Positions 17,362 to 23,938 of a DNA stretch of 24,918 bases are shown here, in pieces (the first letter of the stretch is position 1; every line of letters begins with the position of its first letter). Source of the DNA: an uncultured Clostridia bacterium (GTDB lineage Bacteria; Bacillota; Clostridia; UBA1381); the NCBI GenBank assembly GCA_910578235.1, contig CAJTPP010000036.1, positions 1-24,918 of the forward strand. The letters are read 5' to 3'. Under the pieces are notes generated by a model, which did not search any database, was not told the DNA's origin, and worked only from the letters and a program-made list of their open reading frames with translations. A program made the translations under genes and the position numbers.

Positions 17362-17775
17362 TTGTGGTTAGTATTTGCGGCATTGTCGGCGGTATTTGCT
17401 GCGCTTACATCTATTCTTGCAAAAATCGGCATTGATGGTGTTAATTCCAATTTGGCTACTGCAATTCGGACTATTGTAATTTTGATAATGGCGTGGGTTA
17501 TGGTGTTTGTTACCAATTCGCAGAGCGGAATAGCGTCTATCGGAAAACGTAGCTGGCTGTTTCTTATTTTGTCGGGTTTGGCAACGGGTGCGTCTTGGCT
17601 ATGCTATTATAAGGCATTGCAAATCGGCGAAGCGTCAAAGGTAGTTCCCGTTGATAAAATGAGCGTAGTTATTACAATGCTGATGGCTTTTGCAATTCTT
17701 GGCGAGAAATTGACAGTAAAATCAATTATCGGTGTAATCTTAATTACGGCAGGTACAATTTTTATGACAATTTAA
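17362..17775 (+). CDS. Half-size EamA-family transporter
   Basis: Starts at TTG 17362, 7 bp after GGAGGTG and 15 bp after the phoR stop. The 137-residue protein is one EamA repeat: an N-terminal helix (LVFAALSAVFAALTSILAKIG), further helices, the EamA signature SWLCYYKALQIGEASKVVPVDKMS, and a final GEKLTVKSIIGVILITAGTIFM. Full EamA transporters carry two such repeats in about 290 residues, so this one probably works as a dimer, as small multidrug-resistance-like relatives do. Substrate unknown. It may be read from phoR, but nothing ties it to phosphate. Confidence 0.88.
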   Translation: MWLVFAALSAVFAALTSILAKIGIDGVNSNLATAIRTIVILIMAWVMVFVTNSQSGIASIGKRSWLFLILSGLATGASWLCYYKALQIGEASKVVPVDKMSVVITMLMAFAILGEKLTVKSIIGVILITAGTIFMTI

Positions 17776-17781
17776 CTGCTA

Positions 17782-17875
17782 CATTTTAAACCGCATTTTT
17801 GCACCATTGAATATAAACCATAAGGGGTTGCGTGTTTCAAGCCTTGAAAGTATAGGTTTTATGCGGTTTAAAATG
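17782..17875. repeat. 15-bp perfect inverted repeat between convergent genes
   Basis: CATTTTAAACCGCAT (17782-17796) and ATGCGGTTTAAAATG (17861-17875) are exact reverse complements separated by 64 bp. Inside the loop, ATAAACC and GGTTTTAT add a second, weaker dyad. The repeat fills the gap between the rightward EamA gene and the leftward zinc-ribbon gene. It could be a bidirectional transcription barrier or mark the left end of the integrated element. There is no strong T tract, so it is not a classic terminator. Confidence 0.7.
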
Positions 17876-17890
17876 CTCTAAATGCCCACG

Positions 17891-18799
17891 TTATATATCT
17901 TGTTTTTTATCCTTTTTTCTGCTCTTATAAACATTATACCTATTCTTACATTGAGGACTGCAAAATACCGCGCTTGGTCTGCTTGCCTTGAATACGGTGT
18001 TACAGTGTTTACATATCCTTAACGGGTTTTTGTCATTTACAAGCATAAAGCTGAACATCATCTGAATACCGAGTAACAGCGAATGAAAATCCCATACCAT
18101 AGTCGGAGTATCAAGCAATTCAAGGTGGTATGTCGGTGCGATACCGTCAAAGGCTGCCATAGCTTCTCTGTAAACTTCCCTTGCGGTTTCGTTGTCGCTG
18201 TCTAAATTCTCATAATATAACACTGTTGTAAAGAAAGTAAATGCCCAATTTTTGAATTGCTTCAATATCCAATCGTATCTTTCCGCATATTCACGCTGAA
18301 ACAGCATATTGACCGCCACAGGTCGTTTATCCATAGTCATAGCAAGAGCCATCATATCCTTATCGCCGCTAATTGTCCAAGAAACATTGCCTTTGAAACT
18401 TGACACTTCGGGCATTTCAAACGGGAAAAACAATTTTAAGTATTCCTCGGTTGACATCGTTTCGTGCTTTATATATCTGTTTTTGTTTAGATATACTGCT
18501 TCATAATTCATAAAATGCGGTGTAGTCGGTAATGCGGTCATAAATCCAAATAAACCGTAGTTTGATATAAAGTTAAAAATTGCTTGTTGCTGCTTTTCTT
18601 CGTTATGATTGTTTATACATAGCAGTCCGACATTCAGTGCGTCAATTACCATTGTTTCATAATTTTCGAGAATGTTATATATTTTAACCTTTGCGTCAGA
18701 CGCGGGCTGAATATACCAAGTACCGTCCCCATCTTCAATCATCATATATTCACTGTATTTTACCCAATTTGAACTTGCTCTTTTAAAAATATTTTCCAT
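17891..18799 (-). CDS. Element-encoded protein with C-terminal zinc ribbon
   Basis: A 302-residue soluble protein; TGAGGT lies about 12 bp before ATG. The C-terminal end (residues ~265-295) is a clear zinc-binding module: CKHCNTVF then FCSPQCKNRYNVYKSRKK, with a C-x2-C...C-x3-C pattern and a basic tail, like CGNR-type or RNA/DNA-binding ribbons. The rest is rich in aromatic residues (WYIQPASDAKVKIYNIL, FFPFEMPEVSSF, FFTTVLYYENL) and belongs to no family I recognise. It is last in a leftward unit after the sigma-like gene and is the outermost element gene on this side. A nucleic-acid-binding role is inferred only from the ribbon. Confidence 0.72.
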   Translation of the reverse strand: MENIFKRASSNWVKYSEYMMIEDGDGTWYIQPASDAKVKIYNILENYETMVIDALNVGLLCINNHNEEKQQQAIFNFISNYGLFGFMTALPTTPHFMNYEAVYLNKNRYIKHETMSTEEYLKLFFPFEMPEVSSFKGNVSWTISGDKDMMALAMTMDKRPVAVNMLFQREYAERYDWILKQFKNWAFTFFTTVLYYENLDSDNETAREVYREAMAAFDGIAPTYHLELLDTPTMVWDFHSLLLGIQMMFSFMLVNDKNPLRICKHCNTVFKASRPSAVFCSPQCKNRYNVYKSRKKDKKQDI

Positions 18800-18855
18800 A
18801 ACAAAATAAACCTCATTTTTCTGTAATCTCTTTTATAATATCTATATTACTACTA

Positions 18856-19245
18856 TTATTTGTCATTGTCAATCATATTCCGATAATTTTCAACAAATAA
18901 TTTTTCTTGTTTTGTCATACTATGTCCTGAATTTAATGTCAGATAATCATATATCTTTTTCCGTATTTGTTTCAGAGCCGTATTTTTGACTTTTCGTATA
19001 TTCCTGTCTGTCTGACCTCTTATGCAAGCAATTTTTTGTGTACTGAAACCTTTGACTATGTAATAGAATAGGACTTCCTTTTGCTCGGCTGTCAATTCGC
19101 CTATTATCTCCGCTATATACGGCTCTGTAATCAAGTCTTGAAGCTCGTGAGGACAATCATTATATTGCTTCGTCAAATTCGCCTTTTTGTATTTGTTTCC
19201 ATAGGTATTTGTTAATACTTCTCGGAAAGCAGATACCGTTTTCAT
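18856..19245 (-). CDS. Sigma-70 region 4-like helix-turn-helix protein
   Basis: A 129-residue protein from ATG 19245; a TTG at 19260 is a possible alternative and neither has a strong ribosome binding site. Residues ~50-100 match sigma region 4: IIGELTAEQKEVLFYYIVKGFSTQKIACIRGQTDRNIRKVKNTALKQIRKKI can be followed in sequence, with a recognition helix in STQKIACIRGQTDRNI. No region 2 is present, so it is a partial sigma or transcription factor as seen in Clostridial integrative elements. Its 5' end overlaps the upstream gene by 86 bp in another frame, suggesting translational coupling. It probably regulates element genes; the target is not shown. Confidence 0.72.
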   Translation of the reverse strand: MKTVSAFREVLTNTYGNKYKKANLTKQYNDCPHELQDLITEPYIAEIIGELTAEQKEVLFYYIVKGFSTQKIACIRGQTDRNIRKVKNTALKQIRKKIYDYLTLNSGHSMTKQEKLFVENYRNMIDNDK

Positions 19246-19543
19246 CAGCGTTATAGTCAAGCGGAATATTATTGCCGCGACTTATTTCGTGATAACGTTC
19301 TTTTCGCTCACGATTAGCGTCAAGCTTGTCATACCATTTGACAACTTCCTCAAAATCCTCTTGCGTCCTTGCTGAGTCCTCTATTATTCGCAAGGCTTCA
19401 GCGCGTAATTCGCGTTTCAATTTTTTATTCTTTAGATTTTCCTCTATATATTCATTAGCTGCTAAAACCGCCGCTTGATTTTCAAGCTCTATTTCTCTAT
19501 TTAATTTTTCCTGTTCCTCGTCAAATTCCCTGTTGTAAAGCGT
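19160..19543 (-). CDS. Small charged element protein with no canonical start codon
   Basis: The frame reads TLYNREFDEEQEKLNREIE at its N-terminus, then a coiled-coil-like acidic/basic helix, then DFEEVVKWYDKLDANRE, and ends FPRSINKYLWKQIQKGEFDEAI. It is clearly coding up to codon 19541-19543, which is ACG. That ACG stands 8 bp after an ideal GGAGGTG, just where an ATG should be, and the frame is closed by TGA three codons further up. The next canonical start (TTG 19420) would discard 41 well-formed codons and has no site. Either ACG is used, or an ATG mutated, or a one-base frameshift separates GTG (MKQD...) from the body. About 127 residues; no named family recognised. Confidence 0.65.
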   Translation of the reverse strand, partial: TLYNREFDEEQEKLNREIELENQAAVLAANEYIEENLKNKKLKRELRAEALRIIEDSARTQEDFEEVVKWYDKLDANRERKERYHEISRGNNIPLDYNADENGICFPRSINKYLWKQIQKGEFDEAI

Positions 19544-19577
19544 CTTGTTTCACCTCCAGAAAAAATTATATAAATTT

Positions 19578-19616
19578 TTAAAATTTTTTCAAAAACAGTT
19601 CCGTTTTACCCCTCAT
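19578..19616 (-). other. Possible 12-codon leader ORF
   Basis: Downstream of the leftward promoter, AGGAG precedes ATG by 4 bp and opens MRGKTELFLKKF, stop. It ends 35 bp before the ACG-start gene, in a different frame. It could be a leader peptide or chance. Its existence rests only on the ribosome binding site and position. Confidence 0.35.
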
Positions 19617-19636
19617 ATTTCTCCTATTAGTAGAGG

Positions 19637-19674
19637 GTAATCTATATTATATATTTTAGATTACACTTTGTCAA
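19637..19674 (-). promoter_or_regulatory. Consensus sigma-A promoter with overlapping dyad operator
   Basis: Read leftward: TTGACA (19669-19674), 17-bp spacer, TATAAT (19646-19651), a full-consensus promoter for the three leftward element genes. An 8-bp perfect dyad, GTAATCTA (19637-19644) and TAGATTAC (19657-19664), brackets the -10 box. Such placement is typical of a repressor operator. Which protein binds is unknown. Confidence 0.82.
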
Positions 19675-19730
19675 GAGGTACAAGTCATTTATGGATGTAT
19701 TTCGGGTAGAAGCGGATATATTTATATTTG

Positions 19731-19780
19731 ATATTGTGCCTTTTGTCGTTCACATCAACACCAAAAGGAGGACACAATAT
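19731..19780 (+). promoter_or_regulatory. RBS-masking hairpin before tnpW
   Basis: ATATTGTG (19731-19738) plus CCTTTTG (19739-19745) pair with CAAAAGG (19762-19768) and CACAATAT (19773-19780), leaving AGGA as a 4-nt bulge. The right arm contains most of the GGAGG ribosome binding site (19767-19771) and ends at the base before the tnpW ATG. Fifteen base pairs in total. If formed, it should block translation initiation of tnpW. Confidence 0.72.
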
Positions 19781-19972
19781 ATGAATAAAGACTATATTTT
19801 TATGAGTAGGCGAATTGGAACTACTACATATAAAGTTAAAGTTTACTTTAACAATAACAGTACAGAAACAATGGAAGATAAAATTTTTCGGGTAATTTTA
19901 AATCACCCGTTGGCAAATGACGAAAATTGTGGTATAATGACTTCAACACCACAAATGAGCCGTTCAGCCTGA
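19781..19972 (+). CDS. tnpW: Transposon-encoded protein TnpW
   Basis: A 63-residue protein starting at ATG 19781, 9 bp after GGAGG; an upstream in-frame ATG at 19691 would read through the hairpin and lacks a site. The family core is FMSRRIGTTTYKVKVYFNNNS followed by ETMEDKIFRVILNH, which matches TnpW, the small companion of recombinases in Tn4451-like elements. Function is unknown. The sequence after ILNH shows codons constrained by the recombinase promoter, which lies inside this gene (19910-19938), so its C-terminal tail may be poorly conserved. Confidence 0.82.
   Translation: MNKDYIFMSRRIGTTTYKVKVYFNNNSTETMEDKIFRVILNHPLANDENCGIMTSTPQMSRSA
19910..19954 (+). promoter_or_regulatory. Recombinase promoter inside tnpW, with dyad
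   Basis: TTGGCA (19910-19915), 17-bp spacer, TATAAT (19933-19938), 45 bp before the recombinase ATG. A dyad TTGTGGT (19927-19933) and ACCACAA (19948-19954) spans the -10 box and the predicted start point, a likely operator or an early mRNA hairpin. Confidence 0.75.
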
Positions 19973-19983
19973 AAGGAGTTATT

Positions 19984-21846
19984 ATGGTAACAAACAACAG
20001 GCAAACGGAAGCAAGGATAGCAAATTGTCTTTCAGATAATAAGATTGACGCTCTTTATGAGCGTTTATCGCGAGATGATGAATTATCCGGCGAAAGCAAC
20101 AGTATTGTAAATCAAAAAATTATGCTTGAAAATTATGCTGCACAGAATGGGTTTACGAATATCCGACATTACACTGATGACGGATATTCAGGCGGTAATT
20201 TCGAGCGTCCCGCGTGGAAACAGCTTGTTGCTGATATTGAAAGCGGCAAGGTTAGAACAGTAATAGCAAAGGATATGTCGCGTATCGGCAGAGATTATTT
20301 ACAGACAGGATTTTATACGGAAATACTGTTCAGAGAAAACGGTGTACGGTTTATCGCTATTACAAACGGAGTTGACAGCAATATTGAGGGCAGCGGCGAA
20401 TTTGCTCCGTTCCTCAACATTATGAACGAATGGTATATTCGTGATTGCAGCCGCAAACAAAAGGCAGCGTTTAAGGCTCGCGGTATGTCGGGAAAACACG
20501 TTTCAAATAACTGTATTTACGGTTACAAGAAAGACCCTGAAAATAAAGACCATTGGTTGATTGACGAGGAAGCGGCAGCCGTTGTACGGAGAATATTCAA
20601 TCTAAGCATTGAGGGAAAAGGTCCGGGACAAATAGCCCGTATTTTGATGAATGACAAGGTTGAGCGTCCGTCCTATTACTTCGGTACAAGAAATATAGGT
20701 ATTCAAAAGAATATCTTTGACAGAAACCGTCCTTATGATTGGAACTGTACCACTGTTATGACTATGCTCGCTCGTCCTGAATATATGGGACATACAGTAA
20801 ATTTCAGAAGTCATAAAGAGCATTACAAAAGTAAAAAGCAGATATGGAACTCTCCTGATGAATGGGTAATATTCGAGAACACTCACGAAGCTATTGTTGA
20901 CAAGCATACTTGGGAGCTTGCTCAAAAAGTACGGAGAACAAAACGCGTACCGAATGAGAATGATATGGCAAACCCCTTTACAGGACTTATGTTCTGCGCT
21001 GACTGTGGGCGAAAAATGCACACTCACCGTGATAAGACGAGGACAAGTAAAACGCAAAAAGGTATTGACCCTGTAACTGGACTTTATCCTTATGAGCATT
21101 TTGAATGTGCGAATTATTTTCGTTCCTATGCCCGAAGTGAAACACAGTGTTTTAGTCATTATATAAATGTCAAAGCACTTTATAAATTAGTGTTAGACAC
21201 AATAAAATTAGTGAGCGAGTATGCTATCTCAAACAAAGCTGAATTTATACAAAGGGTAAAGGAAACGTCAAGAGTAAAGCAACTCGAAGAAGCAAAGGAC
21301 ATTCAGAAACAGCTCAAGAGAAACAAAAGGCGATATGACGAGCTTGACGGAATAATCAAAAAGCTGTATGAGTCCTACGCTACGGGTAAAATCCCCGAAC
21401 AGCGTTTTGAAATGCTTTTCAATGACTATGATAGTGAACAGAAACAACTCAAAATCACGATTGAGCAAACACAGAATGAGTTAAAGGAGTACGAGGAGGA
21501 CAACGACAAAATAAATCAATTCCTTGAACTCACAAAGAAATATACAGACTTTTCCGTGTTGACACCTGTGATGATAAATGAGTTTATTGATAAAATTATT
21601 GTTCACGCGGCTGACAAATCAAGTGGAGAGCGGACTCAAGAAATTGAGATTTACTTGAAATTTATAGGCAAGTTTGATGTTCCAATGCCCGAACCGACAA
21701 CAGCAGAATTAGAGCAAGAGGAAAAAGAGCGTCAACTACGCATAAAACACCGTGAAGCGGCAAAGCGTTACAGAGAAAATCGCAAGAAAAAACTTGCACA
21801 GCAGCAAGAGAAACAAACAGAACAAAGAGCGGAGCAATCTGCATAA
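19984..21846 (+). CDS. Large serine recombinase (TndX/TnpX-like) of the element
   Basis: A 620-residue site-specific integrase/excisionase. ATG 19984 follows AAAGGAG by a normal distance. The N-terminal resolvase domain has catalytic Ser29 in YERLSRDDE, the NQKIMLENYAAQNG helix, TDDGYSGGNFERP, and VIAKDMSRIGRDY with its conserved arginines. The recombinase domain follows (~180-290). A zinc ribbon has Cys338-x2-Cys341 and Cys375...Cys389. A long coiled coil (~430-520) and a basic Gln/Glu-rich tail end the protein. All catalytic residues are present, so it should be active. It excises and integrates the element at short sites, in TndX/TnpX relatives with a GA core. A terminator follows. Confidence 0.95.
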   Translation: MVTNNRQTEARIANCLSDNKIDALYERLSRDDELSGESNSIVNQKIMLENYAAQNGFTNIRHYTDDGYSGGNFERPAWKQLVADIESGKVRTVIAKDMSRIGRDYLQTGFYTEILFRENGVRFIAITNGVDSNIEGSGEFAPFLNIMNEWYIRDCSRKQKAAFKARGMSGKHVSNNCIYGYKKDPENKDHWLIDEEAAAVVRRIFNLSIEGKGPGQIARILMNDKVERPSYYFGTRNIGIQKNIFDRNRPYDWNCTTVMTMLARPEYMGHTVNFRSHKEHYKSKKQIWNSPDEWVIFENTHEAIVDKHTWELAQKVRRTKRVPNENDMANPFTGLMFCADCGRKMHTHRDKTRTSKTQKGIDPVTGLYPYEHFECANYFRSYARSETQCFSHYINVKALYKLVLDTIKLVSEYAISNKAEFIQRVKETSRVKQLEEAKDIQKQLKRNKRRYDELDGIIKKLYESYATGKIPEQRFEMLFNDYDSEQKQLKITIEQTQNELKEYEEDNDKINQFLELTKKYTDFSVLTPVMINEFIDKIIVHAADKSSGERTQEIEIYLKFIGKFDVPMPEPTTAELEQEEKERQLRIKHREAAKRYRENRKKKLAQQQEKQTEQRAEQSA

Positions 21847-21859
21847 TACAAACACATTC

Positions 21860-21893
21860 GAGCGACTTATGAACAATCATAAGCCGCTCTTTT
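21860..21893 (+). terminator. Terminator after the recombinase gene
   Basis: GAGCG-A-CTTATGA, loop ACAA, TCATAAG-C-CGCTC, then TTTT. A 12-bp stem with one internal mismatch, 14 bp past the recombinase stop. Confidence 0.85.
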
Positions 21894-21919
21894 AATTTTC
21901 AGAAATGGAGGATTTTATT

Positions 21920-22840
21920 ATGACAAACAACACAATAGTTATTGGCATAGACCACGGGTACGGTAATATCAAAACAGCTCACACCTGTTTCAAATCAGGC
22001 GTTGCCGCCTATGATAAAGAGCCGACATTCAAAAACAATATGCTGATATACAATGATAGATATTATATTATCGGCGAAGAACACAAGGAATTTATATCCG
22101 ACAAGATGTTAGATGATGATTACTATATTCTCACTCTCGCGGCTGTCGCAAGGGAAATGAATATACGGAAAATCACGTCTGCAAGAGTTCATATTGCGGC
22201 AGGTCTGCCGCTTACTTGGGTTAGTGAGCAAAAAGACAACTTCAAACGGTATCTGTTGCAGAATGAAACGGCAGACTTCAATTTCAAAGGCACAGATTAT
22301 CATATTGAATTTGTCAGTGCGGATATATTTCCGCAGGGCTTTTCTGCTGTCGCTGATAGCTTACGGGAATTTAAGGGCGTGAATATGCTTGCCGACATTG
22401 GCAACGGAACAATGAATGTTATGTATATAAATGAGTGCAAACCGTCCGAAAAGAAATGCTTTACGGAGAAGTACGGCACAAATCAATGTATGCTTGCCGT
22501 TCGTGAAAACTTGATGAAACTGTACGGTGTCAATATTGATGAAACGGTACTTGAAAGAGTAATCAAAACAGGCACGGCAGATATAAGCGAAAGATACTTG
22601 ACCGCCATTACCGAAACAGCAAGCGAATATGTAAAAGGTATATTCCGCATACTTCGTGAACACGGATATGATGATGAGCTTATGCGTCTTTATGTTGTTG
22701 GCGGCGGTGGTTGTATGATAAAGAATTTTGGTGAATATAATTCCGAGCGCGTAATCATCAATGACGATATTTGCGCTACGGCTAAAGGTTATGAAATGCT
22801 TGCACAGCGTAAAATTCGCAGAAACGGCGGTGTGGTATGA
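21920..22840 (+). CDS. parM: ParM/StbA-like actin-fold partition protein
   Basis: A 306-residue protein starting at ATG 21920, 8 bp after GGAGG (an ATG at 21905 overlaps that site). The actin-fold nucleotide pocket is visible: phosphate-1 loop GIDHGYGNIKTA (9-20), phosphate-2 ADIGNGTMN with Asp159, and adenosine motif VVGGGG (to ~264). It should polymerise on ATP to move DNA copies apart. The next gene overlaps by four bases and looks like its DNA-binding adaptor. Such pairs are plasmid hallmarks; here they sit in an element that probably circularises and replicates after excision. Confidence 0.88.
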   Translation: MTNNTIVIGIDHGYGNIKTAHTCFKSGVAAYDKEPTFKNNMLIYNDRYYIIGEEHKEFISDKMLDDDYYILTLAAVAREMNIRKITSARVHIAAGLPLTWVSEQKDNFKRYLLQNETADFNFKGTDYHIEFVSADIFPQGFSAVADSLREFKGVNMLADIGNGTMNVMYINECKPSEKKCFTEKYGTNQCMLAVRENLMKLYGVNIDETVLERVIKTGTADISERYLTAITETASEYVKGIFRILREHGYDDELMRLYVVGGGGCMIKNFGEYNSERVIINDDICATAKGYEMLAQRKIRRNGGVV

Positions 22841-23223
22841 GCAGAAAGATTATAAATACAAATATCCGCTTAAATCTTGAAAATGACGCTGACCGTCAGG
22901 CTTGGGAGTATTTGCGGAGTATGGACAGAAAGAAATACAAATCATACAGCAGGGCGGTTGTGATAGCCTTAAATGAGTATTTCAGCCGACAGGAACAGCT
23001 TATTGCAGACCCGTATCTTGAAACAAGAGAAAAGGAAGATAGGTTTTTGAAAAAGATAATAGACACAATCAAAGCAGAATTGAAAGAATGTTCATCACTT
23101 GGAATTATCAGCGGTCTTACACAGCTATTGAACGCTAATAAGCCTAATACGGAATTAGCTGATACAACAGACAATAATGATGAATACGCTGATACTGCTC
23201 TTGATTTTGCAGACGGTTTTTAA
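22837..23223 (+). CDS. ParR-like ribbon-helix-helix DNA-binding protein
   Basis: A 128-residue protein with an ATGA overlap with parM. The N-terminal half (IINTNIRLNLENDADRQAWEYL, then YSRAVVIALNEYF) fits a beta strand plus two helices, as in ribbon-helix-helix partition adaptors. The C-terminal half is acidic and low in complexity (NTELADTTDNNDEYADTAL), likely the actin-contacting tail. It would bind the centromere and link it to ParM filaments. A cluster of six TTACTG motifs starts 5 bp after its stop and is a candidate binding region. The assignment rests mostly on position beside parM. Confidence 0.75.
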   Translation: MSRKIINTNIRLNLENDADRQAWEYLRSMDRKKYKSYSRAVVIALNEYFSRQEQLIADPYLETREKEDRFLKKIIDTIKAELKECSSLGIISGLTQLLNANKPNTELADTTDNNDEYADTALDFADGF

Positions 23224-23227
23224 TTAG

Positions 23228-23353
23228 CAGTAAATCAAGCTAATTTACTGCTACAAAACATCATAATAACAGTAAAAAAGATAGCGGTTACTGCCATTTT
23301 CAAAGGTATTTCGGAATTGATGGCGGTTACTGCTATTTTTATTGTTTTTACTG
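23228..23353. repeat. Cluster of six TTACTG/CAGTAA motifs, candidate centromere or operator
   Basis: CAGTAA at 23228 and 23270; TTACTG at 23245, 23288, 23327 and 23348. The first pair forms a dyad (AGCAGTAAA...TTTACTGCT). Those at 23288 and 23327 sit in two imperfect 22-bp direct repeats (23280-23301 and 23319-23340, 39 bp apart) sharing the core GCGGTTACTGC, itself nearly palindromic. The cluster fills the gap between the parR-like gene and the next gene. Confidence 0.65.
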
Positions 23354-23389
23354 TCAATTCTATATATTTTAACAGAAAGAGGGGTTAAA

Positions 23390-23590
23390 ATGACAGAGAA
23401 CGAGAAAAAGCTAATACAGGAAAGACACAGACTTGAACAGGCACAAAACCGAAACCGAGAGAAAGAGCGTAAGGCTCGTACAAGGCGGTTAATTCAAGAG
23501 GGTGCAATATTGGAAAAGACTTTACCTAATATTACAGATATTGAATTAGATAAGCTGGAGGATTATCTACTAAATATTTTAAAGCGATAG
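23390..23590 (+). CDS. DUF3847-family small element protein
   Basis: A 66-residue protein. ATG 23390 is preceded by GAGGGG at normal distance; an upstream in-frame start would run through the TTACTG cluster. The first half is a highly charged helix (EKKLIQERHRLEQAQNRNRE, KERKARTRRLIQEGAILEK), followed by LPNITDIELDKLEDYLLNIL. This is the shape of DUF3847, common just ahead of mobilization genes in Clostridial elements. The basic RKARTRR patch could contact DNA; the function is not known. A terminator follows within 10 bp. Confidence 0.82.
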   Translation: MTENEKKLIQERHRLEQAQNRNREKERKARTRRLIQEGAILEKTLPNITDIELDKLEDYLLNILKR

Positions 23591-23599
23591 CGTTATTAT

Positions 23600-23630
23600 G
23601 GGCGTTCCGATTTTCGGAACGCTCTTTTTT
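23600..23630 (+). terminator. Strong terminator after the DUF3847 gene
   Basis: GCGTTCCGA (23602-23610), loop TTT, TCGGAACGC (23614-23622), extended by G-T and G-C pairs, then TTTTTT. It isolates the oriT/relaxase unit from upstream transcription. Confidence 0.92.
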
Positions 23631-23652
23631 ATCCCGAAGGGCGCATTTACTC

Positions 23653-23917
23653 ACCACTTTTCAATTCTTGAAAAGCAGTGGTATCGCCTGCGGCGAACAG
23701 CGTCCTTGCAGGAGGCTCGTTCAATTCGTTATCACTCATTGACCGTACAGCCGAACGCAATCATAATTGATTGCCGCATTGATTATCTCAATGCAAAATG
23801 AGCGCAGCTCATTTAATCGGCTGTGTGTGAAAACTATTCACTGAATAGTTTTCACTACTGACGCAAAGCGTCATTGCTTTTTTAGAAAAAGCAACAAAAA
23901 CAGTCTGCTCGGCAGAC
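23653..23917 (+). other. Hairpin array upstream of the relaxase gene, presumptive oriT
   Basis: Eight hairpins lie in 265 bp. They are: an imperfect stem at 23653-23682; GCAATCA/TGATTGC (23757-23774); GCATTGA/TCAATGC (23776-23794); AAATGAGC/GCTCATTT (23796-23814); a 13-bp stem starting GTGAAAACTATTC (23827-23855); TGACGC/GCGTCA (23859-23873); TTGCTTTTT/AAAAAGCAA (23874-23894); and GTCTGC/GCAGAC (23903-23917). The last five have 3-nt loops. This is the gene-free stretch before the relaxase, where oriT of MOBQ-like systems normally lies. No nic site can be fixed by eye; the unpaired 23683-23756 stretch is the best place to look. Confidence 0.62.
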
Positions 23918-23938
23918 GGAAAGGAGCAATAAATCGCA

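Noticed and set aside
20602..21159. Minus-strand frame of 185 codons inside the recombinase gene
   Set aside because: Shadow of the recombinase coding frame, whose domains and catalytic residues are intact.
23280..23340. Two direct repeats after the parR-like gene as a CRISPR remnant
   Set aside because: Only two imperfect units with a 17-bp gap and no cas genes. Binding sites are the better reading.
23598..23801. A 67-codon frame after the DUF3847 gene
   Set aside because: It starts inside a terminator stem and runs through the hairpin array, without a ribosome binding site.
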